The notes: generated by a model from the sequence alone, not told the origin. 64,000 nucleotides of DNA from Mesostigma viride (GCA_009746045.1 RPFO01001351.1:1-64000), one strand, 5' to 3'; positions 33,426-45,440 are shown, numbered from the stretch's first letter. Made by a program: numbers and translations.

Positions 33426-34128
33426 TGTAACAACCAAATGTTACATCCAAAGTTTTCCTACTGTTGAATCTTATTATGAGTTCTTTAGGACAATTATTTG
33501 AGAAGTTAGGAGGCTTCGACGTCTGATAGATATTGGGCCTGTTGAGATCTGTCGAATCTATTGTTCTACCCTCATTGGTCGTGGCCTGATCCACGTAGGG
33601 TACTTTGCATGGTGTTGTTTAGTCAGTCAAAGATTCTCTGCAGTACCGTTGTACCTGGTGGATTTGGTTCCAGGTCCTTGAGATTTCGTATGTGCTGGCT
33701 TTGTGTTGTGTGGAGGATTCGGAGGCTAAGATCTTATCTTGAGTGATCCTCACTTTTGATTGGTCCTTCCGGGTTAGGGTTGGATGGATGCTGCGTGCAC
33801 GATGACTTTTATCCTGGTTGGGGCGGCCGTGCATGTGTGCGTACGTGAGAGCTAAAGCTATGGTGTAATTCAAGGGTTTCCTTGTTTCATCAATCAAACA
33901 ACCCTTGCCAAAAGTCAACTATAACTTCAACAGATAGTTGACTTGGATATAACTTGTCTGTTGTGTCTAACAAGGGTGGGGACTCATTCCCTTAACTGTT
34001 GAAGATCCATCTTCATTGCTTCTCTGGACGTGAAGTTATCTGTCGCGACTCCAACCCAGGTATAAAGATCTTTTCACGCTAATGTTGATACTGAGGCTGT
34101 TGCAAACACAACATTTTTAGTCGTTACA
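33426..34128 (+). repeat. 3' LTR (703 bp)
   Basis: Same length as the 5' LTR and about 99.7% identical by eye. It is followed by TSD ACGTG. Confidence 0.95.
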
Positions 34129-36765
34129 ACGTGAAGGCGCAAAAACGACATGTCAACTTTTTCTGGCTGCAGTTTTGCTCTAAACATGGCCCATATGTGG
34201 TGGTTAAGGTCTATCTAGTACCCCAAGAGGGATTGCAAAGTTGCACATTTTTTGGATACCTGCAGGGGTCCCAACGGTGACGTCAAGTAGCATAAAACCG
34301 CATTTTTGGCACGATTTTAGCCTGTTTAGGCACCCTAGACCATGCAAATGAGCTCAGATTGCAGCCAAACTTGGCAGCTGCCCTTGCCATGCTAAAGAAA
34401 GAACATGTGCAAAGTTGCACATTTTTTGGATGCCTGCAGGGCACCCTGGGTGACGTCAAATAGCATACAAAACGCGTTTTTGCTCGGTTTTAGCCTGTTT
34501 AGGCACCCTAGACCATGCAAATGAGCTCAGATTGGAGCCAAACTTGGCAGCTGCCCTTGCCATGCTGATAAAAGAACATGTGCAAAGTTGCACATGTTTT
34601 GGATGCCTGCAGGGCACCCTGGGTGACGCCAAGTAGCATAAAAATAATTGACGTGAAGGCGCAAATACGACATGTCAATTTTTTCTGGCTGCAGTTTTGC
34701 TCTAAACATGGCCCATATGTGGTGGTTAAGGTCTATCTAGTACCCCAAGAGGGATTGCAAAGTTGCACATTTTTTGGATACCTGCAGGGGTCCCAACGGT
34801 GACGTCAAGTAGCATAAAACCGCATTTTTGGCACGATTTTAGCCTGTTTAGGCACCCTAGACCATGCAAATGAGCTCAGATTGCAGCCAAACTTGGCAGC
34901 TGCCCTTGACATGCTGATAAAAGAACATGAGCAAAGTTGCACAGTTTTTGGATGCCTGCAGGGCACCCTGGGTGACGTCAAATAGCATAGAAACCGCATT
35001 TTTGCTCGGTTTTAGCCTGTTTAGGCACCCTAGACCATGCAAATGAGCTCAGATTGCAGCCAAACTTGGCAGCTGCCCTTGCCATGCTGATAAAAGAACA
35101 TGTGCAAAGTTGCACATTTTTTGGATGCCTGCAGGGCACCCTGGGTGACGTCAAATAGCATAAAAAATGCAGTTTTGCTCGGTTTCAGCCCATTTAGGCA
35201 CCCTAGACCATGCAAATGAGCTCAGATTGCAACCAAACTTGGCAGCTGCTCTTGCCATGCTGATACACGAACATGTGCAAAGTTGCACATGTTTTGGATG
35301 CCTGCAGGGCACCCTGGGTGACGCCAAGTAGCATAAAAATAATTGACGCGAAGGCGCAAATACGACATGTCAATTTTTCCTGGCTGCAGTTTTGCTCTAA
35401 ACATGGCCCATATGTGGTGGTTAAGGTCTATCTAGTACCCCAAGAGGGATCGCAAAGTTGCACATTTTTTGGATACCTGCAGGGGTCCCAACGGTGACGT
35501 CAAGTAGCATAAAACCGCGATGTGGCACGATTTTAGCCTGTTTAGGCACCCTAGACCATGCAAATGAGCTCAGATTGCAGCCAAACTTGGCAGCTGCCCT
35601 TGCCATGCTGATAAACGAACATGTGCAAAGTTGCACATTTTTTGGATGCCTGCAGGGCACCCTGGGTGACGTCAAATAGCATAAAAAACGCAGTTTTGCT
35701 CGGTTTTAGCCCATTTAGGCACCCTAGACCATGCAAATGAGCTCAGATTGCAACCAAACTTGGCAGCTGCTGTTGCCATGCTGATAAACGAACATGTGCA
35801 AAGTTGCACATGTTTTGGATACCTGCAGGGCACCCTGGGTGACGCCAAGTAGCATAAAAATAATTGACGTGAAGGCGCAAAAACGACATGTCAATTTTTT
35901 CTGGCTGCAGTTTTGCTCTAAACATGGCCCATATATGTGGTGGTTAAGGTCTATCTAGTACCCCAAGAGGGATTGCAAAGTTGCACATTTTTTGGATACC
36001 TGCAGGGGTCCCAACGGTGACGTCAAGTAGCATAAAACCGCATTTTTGGCACGATTTTAAATAGCCTGTTTAGGCACCCTAGACCATGCAAATGAGCTCA
36101 GATTGCAGCCAAACTTGGCAGCTGCCCTTGCCATGCTAAAGAAAGAACATGTGCAAAGTTGCACATTTTTTGGATGCCTGCAGGGCACCCTGGGTGACGT
36201 CAAATAGCATAAAAATCGCGTTTTTGCTCGGTTTTAGCCCATTTAGGCACCCTAGACCGTGCAAATGAGCTCAGATTGCAGCCAAACTTGGCAGCTGCCC
36301 TTGCCATGCTGAAACACGAACATGTGCAAAGTTGCACATGTTTTGGATGCCTGCAGGGCACCCTGGGTGACGCCAAGTAGCATAAAAATAATTGACGTGA
36401 AAGGTGCAAATACGACATGTCAAATTTTCCTAGCTGCAGTTTTGCTCATACATAGGCCCATATGTGGTGGTTAAGGTCTCTCTAGTACCCCAAGAGGGAT
36501 TGCAAAGTTGCACATTTTTTGGATACCTGCAGGGGTCCCAACGGTGACGTTTAGTAGCATAAAAACCACGATGTCGCACGATTTCAGCCCGCTTAGGCAC
36601 CGTAGACCATGCAAATGAGCTCCTGAAGATTGCAGCCAAACTCGGCAGCTGCCCTTGGTATGCTGCAAAAAGCACATTTGCAACGTTGCACATTTTTGGA
36701 TACCTGCAGGGCACCCTGGCTGATGCCAAGTAGCATAAGATTATTTGACGTGAAGGCGCGAATAC
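34129..36765 (+). repeat. ~173-bp satellite, left arm inner part (A/B higher order)
   Basis: It continues the array interrupted by the chromovirus. B-type monomers recur every two to four units (at about 34150, 34660, 35360, 35870 and 36400), with A-type monomers between. The innermost monomers (36430-36760) are the most diverged, and the array ends at the (GGGT)n tract. Confidence 0.9.
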
Positions 36766-36775
36766 GACATTTCAA

Positions 36776-36912
36776 ATGGGTGGGTGGGTGGGTGGTACGT
36801 GGGTGGCCCGTGGGTAGGTGCAGGTGGGTAGGTGCAGGTGGGTGGGTGCAGGTGGGTGGGTGCGTGGGTGGGTGGGTGGGTGGGTGGGTGGGTGGGTGGG
36901 TGGGTGGGTGGG
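36776..36912. repeat. (GGGT)n microsatellite with variants
   Basis: gggtgggtgggtgg tracts with gcaggtgggtag interruptions, G-rich on the plus strand. They mark the inner end of the left satellite arm. Confidence 0.9.
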
Positions 36913-39148
36913 TGCCGTCGGGAGGCCTGCCTCTGTTAGTACTTAGTCTACGCATTACCCAATCGAGCATATGTGCTCGCATGAGTGAGTCTCACACAGC
37001 TGGATGGCCGCTACAGTTGTGGATAGGGATTGGTGTGCCTCACACAACGATAAATCTATAGATAGGCCCTAGTAAGATGTTGCAATGTACTATCACCTAA
37101 AAATGCTTCCCCACATCAATTAACATGTTCATCATTGCAAATAAAGCGAATTTCTTCCTGCCACTGTGGTAAGCAACGGACTGTGGTAACGGCCACTCGG
37201 CCAGCCAAATGCTTAACCAAAAGTACGCCAAGAAAGTGCAGGGCTAAGTTTGATTTCCTCCTCAGGGTCCACGCCTGGTCATGCTGCATGCGCACTTAAG
37301 CCCATATTTTTTAACAGCTTCAGCCTCGAAAACACCCGCCCTTCTTACCTTTTGATTGCCTCGATCGCGTGTCACAATAGGACAACTGGTCATCACCGCC
37401 ATCGGGGTCAAGGTTCGACCACTTCCGGTCCAGTCTGCAATCCCATTGCCCGAAACTTCATTTCACCAGGAATAGGTTCCGCGACTGCACGTTTCCAATG
37501 GATGGTGCCGAGAATGCCAACATAGCCGTTCTCGTGAGCATCACCAGCAGCTTGCAGTATTCAGCTGCTCAAGTTCGATTCATCAAGGGCCTGCACGAGT
37601 TGCAAAATTGATCAGCAGCCAGTCCTCGTGCTCGCACGGGAAAAAAAGAATTTCCCCTTGAGAAAATGCCAAAACATTCATTATTATTATAACAGCAGAT
37701 CTGTAAATATACTCGAACTCTCGGTTGGTCAGCGCGCTACCTTTCACCGTACTTCCGCGGTGTGGTATTAGCCAAGCCAGCAACCGGACTTTCTCCCGTC
37801 ATGCAGTGTCTCTAGATGTTTAATAGCAACATTCCAGGACGCAAGAGAACCCATTACCCCAGGACCTCCGAAGTATGTCATTCTGCCAGCTGCCTATAAA
37901 TAAAACCTCTTCGAAACGACTGAGCAACGAAAACTAAACCGTTGACCAACGACCAATTCGGCATTACTCATTGATGGCAAATAAAATAGACATGGTTTGA
38001 GCCGGAATGGGTAGTCCTCTGCCGAATTCGCATGTTGCCGTCTATACGACTATACAGATTCATAGCATTGCGACGAACAATCCTTCGACGTTGCTTGGCA
38101 GTTGGCTGCTTGTGAAATGGCGGCTTTTGGGCAGGGGCCACTGCGACCACGTGCATGTCCTGTCCAGTTTACTGTGTCCTCGTGTCGCATCACGAGTCTG
38201 TCAATTATTTGTTTGTACAGTCTGTCATTATTAGGTATCGTACAATGCTGGCTATATTTTGTCTCGACTCACCAGGCCGAGGCCTGGCCTCGTCCTCGTC
38301 CGACCTGTCAATTATGTCAATTATGTCAATTATGTCAATTATGTCAATTATTTGTTTGCGTAAACTTTTGCTAGACTTTCAATGTTAAAGTTTTATTTTC
38401 CAAGGAAAATCACTAAAATCTGCACTTTCTAAGGGCTTTGATACCAAGACCTAGTAATTTTGACTATGTAGTTTTGACCATGTAACTACGTAAGATTCTA
38501 ATACTTTACAAATGCTCCCAAACAAATAATTGACATAATTGACATAATTGACATAATTGACATAATTGACAGGCTGGCCAACCACGCGGTGCGTGCCAGC
38601 GTGCACGGGCACTGCGTATGCAGAAGGTGCCGGGGCTGGTGTGAATTATGCAGCCTGCAATACCATCCCAGCACTCGGGCAGCAATTTTCTCGCATAGCC
38701 GTCGTAAGTTAAAGGTGCTCTATAAGCGACACGCGAGGCTGAGCGAGAATGCTAGACATTCGATTAATATTGATGGCGGTTGCCTTGCTGACAGAAGGCG
38801 TACGATGCGCGCGATCGGTCGAATTCTCCGAATGGCCGCAGTCACCGAAACTTGGGTGATAGCGGTCTTGCCGGCCGCTGTCGTCGCAGTATTTCTGTTG
38901 TGATCATAATACTTAATTAGGCCCCACCGTCTAGGTAATCTAGTCGCTCTACACGTAAGCCAGCCTTTATTTCAATGCACAAGGCAACACATTTCCATCA
39001 CCATTCATCTTCATCATCCTGAACGACTCGAACACGCGGACAAGATAACGGCAGGCTCGAGCTACCATGGTCCGGATTCTCCCGATTTCTGGCCTGCGCT
39101 GGTTGTCTCCTTGATAATACTTAATATTGCTTTTGGTGGGATTTTGCG
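36913..39148. other. Central region of the large element, mostly non-coding
   Basis: No coding region is supported. The clear structure is the 270-bp inverted-repeat element at 38304-38573, with a one-unit relative of its terminus at 38197-38215. The rest is single-copy sequence. Confidence 0.4.
38304..38573. mobile_element. 270-bp MITE-like element with perfect 55-bp inverted ends
   Basis: Left arm 38304-38358 is cct, five gtcaattat units and ttgtttg. Right arm 38519-38573 is its exact inverse with the same five units. The 160-bp interior is AT-rich. No TSD is seen. Confidence 0.65.
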
Positions 39149-39942
39149 ATGCACGTGTTTTGGATGGGCCACATGTTGGCGCAGGTTATTGACTTGGATG
39201 GGCCAACCCCAGATTCCATCGTGGTTGCGCCATATCACGCCAGCTCGTGGACCGGGCAGTTCAATAAGGTGCACCTGGGGGCAGGGTCGGCCAGTGGGCA
39301 AAGCAACCAGGGGTTAGTTGTTCCATATAACGACATTGTTTTGCAACACTGGACCGTTGGAAATGGGGCGGTAGTCCATACGCCAAAGCTGACGGGGGCA
39401 AGGAAGCTCAACCAAGGGACGCTAGATGCCTTGAAGCTTCATCCTGACATTGACTTTGAGGGGTACAAGACAGTGCAAGCCTCAGAACGTACGACCCAGG
39501 TGGCATGTGAATCTTACTTCCGTGAGAGAGGGAGTGCTGCATTGCTATAGGCATGCGGAAATGCGCACTCTTTTTAGCGGGCAAGCCAAGAAGGCAAAAG
39601 AGGTTCCATGGGTGGGTTACAAAGGTGGGCCATGCTTTCAAACTTGTATGGAGTGATGGGCAGTATGAGGAGTATAGCAAGCTAGAGGACGTGCTGAAAT
39701 TTGTGTGTGGGTGCCCTTACGGTGTAAATGCTTTTGGCCGTGAGCAAGTCTTGCAGCAGTACCAAGTTGACAATGGTGCTGGCAGTTCTACGGGAGCTCC
39801 TGCTGTGCCTCCGGTGTGTAATGCCACCACAGTCGACATCCACCACGATGTCCACTCAAGTGACGATGAATCGGATATGGAAAACATTGATGACATTAGT
39901 GTAGACAGTGATGATGAGGCGGATGAGGCGGAGCGCGATTGA
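39149..39942 (+). CDS. Two-exon cargo gene of the large element, unknown function
   Basis: The proposed exons are 39149-39521 and 39578-39942, with a 56-bp GT-AG, phase 1 intron (TTCC|gtgaga ... tttttag|CGGG). The ATG at 39149 follows an in-frame stop at 39124. About 245 residues: an N-terminal part with no recognised domain (VAPYHASSWTGQFNKVHLG; KLNQGTLDALKLHPDIDF), then a basic segment, then a compact GWVTKVGHAFKLVWSDGQYE strand pattern that looks Tudor/chromo-like (SH3-type barrel), and an acidic Asp/Glu tail. It lies at the centre of the TIR-bounded structure, between the two satellite arms, and is the only coding candidate there apart from the chromovirus. No transposase motifs are seen. 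The splice model is mine and unverified. Confidence 0.45.
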
Positions 39943-40069
39943 TCATAATATAGGCTGGTGGCGCAGCATGCGCACGCCTTGGTAATGGTGTCGTCATGAT
40001 TCCCTGCCTATCCATGTTTTTTAATGCGCCTATACCTCATGCACACACGTTTTTGATTTATTGATTTCA

Positions 40070-40100
40070 TGTCATGTCATGTCATGTCATGTCAATATAT
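40070..40100. repeat. (GTCAT)n microsatellite
   Basis: Five tandem gtcat units just outside the inner end of the right satellite arm. Confidence 0.8.
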
Positions 40101-40219
40101 CAATTAATGGTTGGCACGGGGCCATGTGTCAATTACGCAAAGATAACTGATATGTGAAATCCATTGATTGGCCAGTACTGAGCATGCATGGACTTGTGTT
40201 CTTTTTGCAATATGGAAAG

Positions 40220-41651
40220 TTAGGGTGAAATCTGAGCTCATTTGCATGGTCTAGGGTGCCTAAACGGACTAAAACCGAGCAAAAATGCGGCTTTTATGCT
40301 ATTTGACGTCACCCAGGGTGCCCTGCAGGCATCCAAAAAATGTGCAACTTTGCACATGTTCTTTTTTCATCATGGCAAGGGCAGCTCAAAAGTTTGGCTG
40401 CAATCTGAGCTCATTTGCATGGTCTAGGGTGCCTAAATGGGCTAAAACCGAGCAAAAACGCGGTTTTTATGCTATTTGACGTCACCCAGGGTGCCCTGCA
40501 GGCATCCAAAAAATGTGCAACTTTGCACATGTTCTTTTATCAGCATGGCAAGGGCAGCTGCCAAGTTTGGCTCCAATCTGAGCTCATTTGCATGGTCTAG
40601 GGTGCCTAAACAGGCTAAAACCGAGCAAAACCGCGGTTTTATGCTACTTGACGTCACCGTTGGGACCCCTGCAGGTATCCAAAAAATGTGCAACTTTGCA
40701 ATCCCTCTTGGGGTACTAGATAGACCTTAACCACCACATATGAGTCATATTTAGAGCAAAACTGCAGCCAGAAAAAATTGACATGTCGTATTTGCGCCTT
40801 CACGTCAATTAATTTTATGCTACTTGGCGTCACCCAGGGTGCCCTGCAGGTATCCAAAACATGTGCAACTTTGCACATGTTCTTTTATCAGCATGGCAAG
40901 AGCAGCTGCCAAGTTTGGTTGCAATCTGAGCTCATTTGCATGGTCTAGGGTGCCTAAATGGGCTAAAACCGAGCAAAAATGCGGTTTTTATGCTATTTGA
41001 CGTCACCCAGGGTGCCCTGCAGGCATCCAAAAAATGTGCAACTTTGCACATGTTCGTTTATCAGCATGGCAAGGGCAGCTGCCAAGTTTGGCTCCAGTCT
41101 GAGCTCATTTGCATGGTCTAGGGTGCCTAAATGGGCTAAAACCGAGCAAAAACGCGGTTTTATGCTATTTGACGTCACCCAGGGTGCCCTGCAGGCATCC
41201 AAAAAATGTGCAACTTTTGCACATGTTCTTTCTTTAGCATGGCAAGGGCAGCTGCCAAGTTTGGCTGCAATCTGAGCTCATTTGCATGGTCTAGGGTGCC
41301 TAAACAGGCTAAAACCGAGCAAAACCGCGGTTTTATGCTACTTGACGTCACCGTTGGGACCCCTGCAGGTATCCAAAAAATGTGCAACTTTGCAATCCCT
41401 CTTGGGGTACTAGATAGACCTTAACCACCACATATGGGCCATGTTTAGAGCAAAACTGCAGCCAGAAAAAATTGACATGTCGTATTTGCGCCTTCACGTC
41501 AATTATTTTTATGCTACTTGGCGTCACCCAGGGTGCCCTGCAGGCATCCAAAAAATGTGCAACTTTGCACATGTTCTTTTATCAGCATGGCAAGGGCAGC
41601 TGCCAAGTTTGGCTCCAATCTGAGCTCATTTGCATGGTCTAGGGTGCCTAA
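40220..41651 (-). repeat. ~173-bp satellite, right arm inner part (inverted)
   Basis: The same A and B monomers as the left arm, in reverse orientation (ctgagctcatttgcatgg at 173-bp steps from 40228), including B-type units near 40650-40810 and 41340-41500. Confidence 0.9.
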
Positions 41652-43351
41652 CCCCTAAATGGGCAGAAATACTGCCGATGCATCGGCTGTAACTTCACAA
41701 TTTTGCAAACCAGATGCCATCCAACCCACCCATATCCAATGGCTGTCCTTGGGGGCCAAGCATGTCCATGAGTTGCCCTTCGGGTTGGTATATCACAACC
41801 TTACATATATGCAGGGTAGGCCATGTATAACTGCCGTCAAAGTCAGGGGGGTCAAGACGAGCGTTTTCATTTTTGGTAGAATGTGCATTTTGAATTATGT
41901 TGTAAGAGCTAGGCACCTACCACTTCAGGGATGATAAACAATTAGTTGCTGAACAGTTTGAGCCATTGGGGTCATCATTTGGGTGGGTATACCAGCAGTT
42001 ACACCCAGTACAGCCCATAGGGGTACCGTTGGTAAAAAGCAACCAAGGGGGTAGGGGTGGGCATACTACCTACTAATACCTACTAAAAATGTCCCCCAAC
42101 CATGCCACACAATACATTTCCCTTCCACAATGATGGGGAAACATAACTGCATCATCACACTGCCCTTACATGGCACCTATGTGCAGGTGCCACCTTGTCC
42201 ATGCACGTAGGTAACGTGGTACGGATACCCTACGCAAGGCATGCATTCTAGGAGGCAGCCACCAACAAACTAGTGATTTTAAGCCTATTTCAGCTTGCCC
42301 TAGCAAGGATAAACTAGGCCTAAGCTGCTATAGCTTGCCAGGTGATGGCCAGCACACCTGGTGGCACATGCTGACAATGGGAAGCTTCTACTCACCGGGT
42401 ACATGCTTGATGATGCCACAGAGACCAGCCAACTGCCTCACACTCATGCAATATGTGTGTGGGAAATGTATAACAAACATATATGGAGGTATTCAAACCC
42501 ATACAGCCTCTGAAACTTATCACCATCACACTATGGCAGGTCAACTGACTGAGGGAAGCATCTAAGAATGGTGTTTTAGGAAGGGGCCAGGCCATGGTCA
42601 AGAAAGAGCATGAATAATGAAGAAAGAATGTGCTACACAAGCTAGAACGTATATATAAACGTCAAACATCGACAAGAAAACGATAACTCAGCTTTACCTG
42701 GCATGGCTGGCATTACCTTGGCCCAGGCGGTGGCCGCAAAATGGCGCATTTCGGCACACCAAAGTTGTGCAGCATGGTCGCTAGATTCGACGATTTCTGG
42801 CCACCCTTGCACGTTTACGACTACAAATCATCATAAAAAGTACAAAGAAACCGATATATCCTTTAAAATACGCCGGAAATTTATTGCTGTCAACGTTTCT
42901 ATCGTCCGGCCTGATCGCAGTTTTTTCCAGCAAGAACGCTGCCGACACCTATCAAATGGCATTCCCGCGGACCAAAAATTGGCCTGTATCATCTTTAGGA
43001 CGTATAAAATCAATTTCCTGAGTTTGGTAAGAAAATTCGAACGAAAACGTAAATGCCATGCGTGTGCGCAAGCCGCCATGGCCAGGTCGTCGTTTTCCGG
43101 AATGCACGTTCTACGTGAAAAAGTACCCTGACCCCTTGTACTTTGACCGGCCAGAACACCTCTATAACTTTGTCAGAAGTATGCAAACCCTAGTACCATG
43201 CTGTGAGGAAAATTATAAACTTTCGATCTTCTCAGCTAAACTTTTCCTAATTCTCAATAGTTTTCGCGGCATTTGGTCCCCCGAGAAGGGGCCGACGTGT
43301 CGGCTGTAACTCAGTTTTAGGCGGAAAATCGGCAGCCAGACCATTTAGGGG
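41652..43351. mobile_element. 1.7-kb TIR element inserted in satellite, TSD CTAA
   Basis: Perfect 11-bp inverted ends CCCCTAAATGG (41652-41662 and 43341-43351) are flanked by ctaa on both sides (41648-41651 and 43352-43355). Removing the insert and one CTAA rebuilds a satellite monomer (gtgcctaa-gtgggctaaaacc). The interior has no supported ORF, so it is non-autonomous. The CCC start and 4-bp TSD recall piggyBac-like elements (usual TSD TTAA), but that is only a resemblance. Confidence 0.75.
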
Positions 43352-43920
43352 CTAAGTGGGCTAAAACCGAGCAAAAATGCATTTTTTATGCTATTTGACG
43401 TCACCCAGGGTGCCCTGCAGGCATCCAAAAAATGTGCAACTTTGCACATGTTAGTTTATCAGCATGTCAAGGGCATCTGCCAAGTTTGGCTCCAATCTGA
43501 GCTCATTTGCATGGTCTAGGGTGCCTAAACAGGCTAAAACCGAGCAAAAACGCGGTTTTTTATGCTATTTGACGTCACCCAGGGTGCCCTGCAGGCATCC
43601 AAAAAATGTGCAACTTTGCACATGTTCTTTCTTCAGCATGGCAAGGGCAGCTGCCAAGTTTGGCTGCAATCTGAGCTCATTTGCATGGTCTAGGGTGCCT
43701 AAACGGGCTAAAATCGTGCCACATCGCGGTTTTTATGCTACTTGACGTCACCGTTGGGACCCCTGCAGGTATCCAAAAAATGTGCAACTTTGCAATCCCT
43801 CTTGGGGCACTAGATAGACCTTAACCACCACATATGGGCCTATGTATGAGCAAAACTGCAGTCAGGAAAAATTGACATGTCATATTTGGCACAAAATGCC
43901 CTGAAAAGCACCTTCACGTC
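43352..43920 (-). repeat. ~173-bp satellite, right arm outer part (inverted)
   Basis: About three monomers ending in the same outer transition sequence as the left arm (ctgcagtcaggaaaaattgacatgtcatatttgg, seen inverted at 23460-23560). Confidence 0.9.
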
Positions 43921-44072
43921 AATTTCGTCGGGGGGGGGGTAAGTTTTTTTGGTCCAAATACATTTCTCGAGGCATCCTGCACCAAGTATGAGTCAGACAA
44001 GCAAAAATATTCAGTTTTTAAAATTTTACCAAAAATGTGGTAATTTACCAAACCTACGGGTGTTTGGGGCAG

Positions 44073-45440
44073 CACCCAAGCTGCCTTCACACCCCTGAAT
44101 GATGAGCAGAGGGCATCCTGGACGGCCGCATCCATGCAGTTCATACAGTTCAGGCTGTGCGTGCTTGCCAAGGGCACGGGTGGATGAGCCAATGGCGGGC
44201 TATTATTACGCACGCTGAAACCAGCGCCAATGAAGCAACCCAAGCCTGCCCTCCTGATAGGTATGTGTGTTTTGTTTTCTCATGTCGTGTGCACAACCAG
44301 CCATCCTTTATTTCCCTATGATGCATGTTTGCGGAATTCTGGCAACCTGGCACATGGCCAAACTCCTCAATGTCAGGGGTGCGAGGGGTTGTTTGTCAAG
44401 AGGATAGACACACGCACATGCTCAACAACTCTTGCTCCAATGCCACTGCCACTCACCCAGAAACTCGGGCACAACCACGCACGATCGCTAAGCTGCTAGC
44501 CAGAATCGCAGTCCTCACCAAAGTGAGGGATGGGGCACCAGCTAGTTTGACAGTGTGGCTGAGGACGTGCAGGAGTTGAATGACATTTCTGAAGCAAGTA
44601 GTCACGGATGGCTTGGAGAAACATGGTGAAGCATGCAAGGGCATGCATCTCATGCTGACAAGGGCCAGAGCAAGAGCATGAGCACAAGGCACGTCCCTGT
44701 GAAGAGGCCATTGGCCTTGCACTATCTGTTGAAGACAACTGTGGTATGGTGGCCAAGCGGCTCACCGGGGTGCAGTGGCTTCTTCATGCTAGGTATGATG
44801 GCGGCCAAGTGCAGCCCTTTGGTGGCACATTTCAAGCCGGCAACCTCGAGGTAGCAACTGAGCAGTGTATGAGCTGTCTGGTTATGCACCACAGCGCTGG
44901 CTGAGGAGATCTAGTCCAACTTGGAAGCTGCATTGCCAGCAACGTGAACCCCTATAACAGAGACAGGGACATGGGGACATCCATGGTGATGCAGAGGACC
45001 ATGTGTGGCAACCTTAGTCAGGCGGGCCGGTTGCCAAGGGATGTGCTACTACCGAATCAAGGCGCACAAAACACATCGCAGCCATATGCCGACGGCCAAG
45101 ATGCCTGGCATGATTAGACTATTACATCAATTGCCTAGCTGAGTTTGCGACTACCGTGCATGTTGTGGGTTTGAACTGATCATGTTAGCGAACGTGACAG
45201 CTGGCAGTTCTTATGTCTAACAAGCCCCTACTTGAAAATTGCCTGAGCATGGCCATATATGCACATATATACAGCCATGTCTAGCCACTGTTCATATTCA
45301 TATATCTTTGTCTATGTGTCACAAAAGTTGTGTTATATTATCTGTGCAAGGTCTGAACAGTTAGCAACACAGTTGGTGGGAGTTGGCCATACCGTTACTA
45401 AAGAACTTTGCATCCAAGGTTGAGTGATTAGCTGGAAACT
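44073..45440. other. Unassigned intergenic sequence
   Basis: Nothing convincing: no long coding frame with motifs, no RNA gene. The first ~30 bp resemble the left flank of the large element. Confidence 0.4.

Larger units (their letters stand above)
24712..34128 (+). mobile_element. Ty3-type chromovirus LTR retrotransposon
   Basis: LTRs of 703 bp at 24712-25414 and 33426-34128 start TGTAAC and end GTTACA. The TSD is ACGTG (24707-24711 and 34129-34133). The primer binding site follows the 5' LTR and a polypurine tract precedes the 3' LTR. Domain order is gag, protease, reverse transcriptase, RNase H, integrase, chromodomain, then an extra ORF. I counted about two LTR differences, so the insertion is young. 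It sits inside satellite monomers of the left arm. Confidence 0.95.
23316..44072. mobile_element. 20.76-kb TIR-bounded element with inverted satellite arms
   Basis: The termini are perfect 31-bp inverted repeats starting CTGCCCCAAACACCCG (23316-23346 and 44042-44072). Inside each, after about 200-250 bp, the same transition (aattgacgtgaaggtgc... ctgactgcagttttgctc) leads into ~173-bp satellite arrays that run inward and are inverted between arms. The centre (36.8-40.2 kb) is single copy with a two-exon gene. Without the chromovirus it is about 11.3 kb. Its flanks share a diverged ~28-bp direct repeat (CAGCACCC...GCTGCCTT...) but no clean TSD. It could be a large non-autonomous DNA transposon with extreme subterminal repeats, or a folded-back satellite locus. 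Confidence 0.55.

Noticed and set aside
23550-43920. Possible CRISPR-like regular repeats
   Set aside because: Satellite monomers are contiguous ~173-bp units without unique spacers, in a eukaryotic context.
40220-43920. Many 60-100-codon ORFs with ACRAPWVTSSSIK-like residues
   Set aside because: Translations of the ~173-bp satellite that recur with the monomer; no sign of being genes.
23287-44102. ~28-bp direct repeat flanking the large TIR structure taken as a target-site duplication
   Set aside because: The copies differ at several positions and the left flank is itself locally repeated, so it is not a clean TSD.
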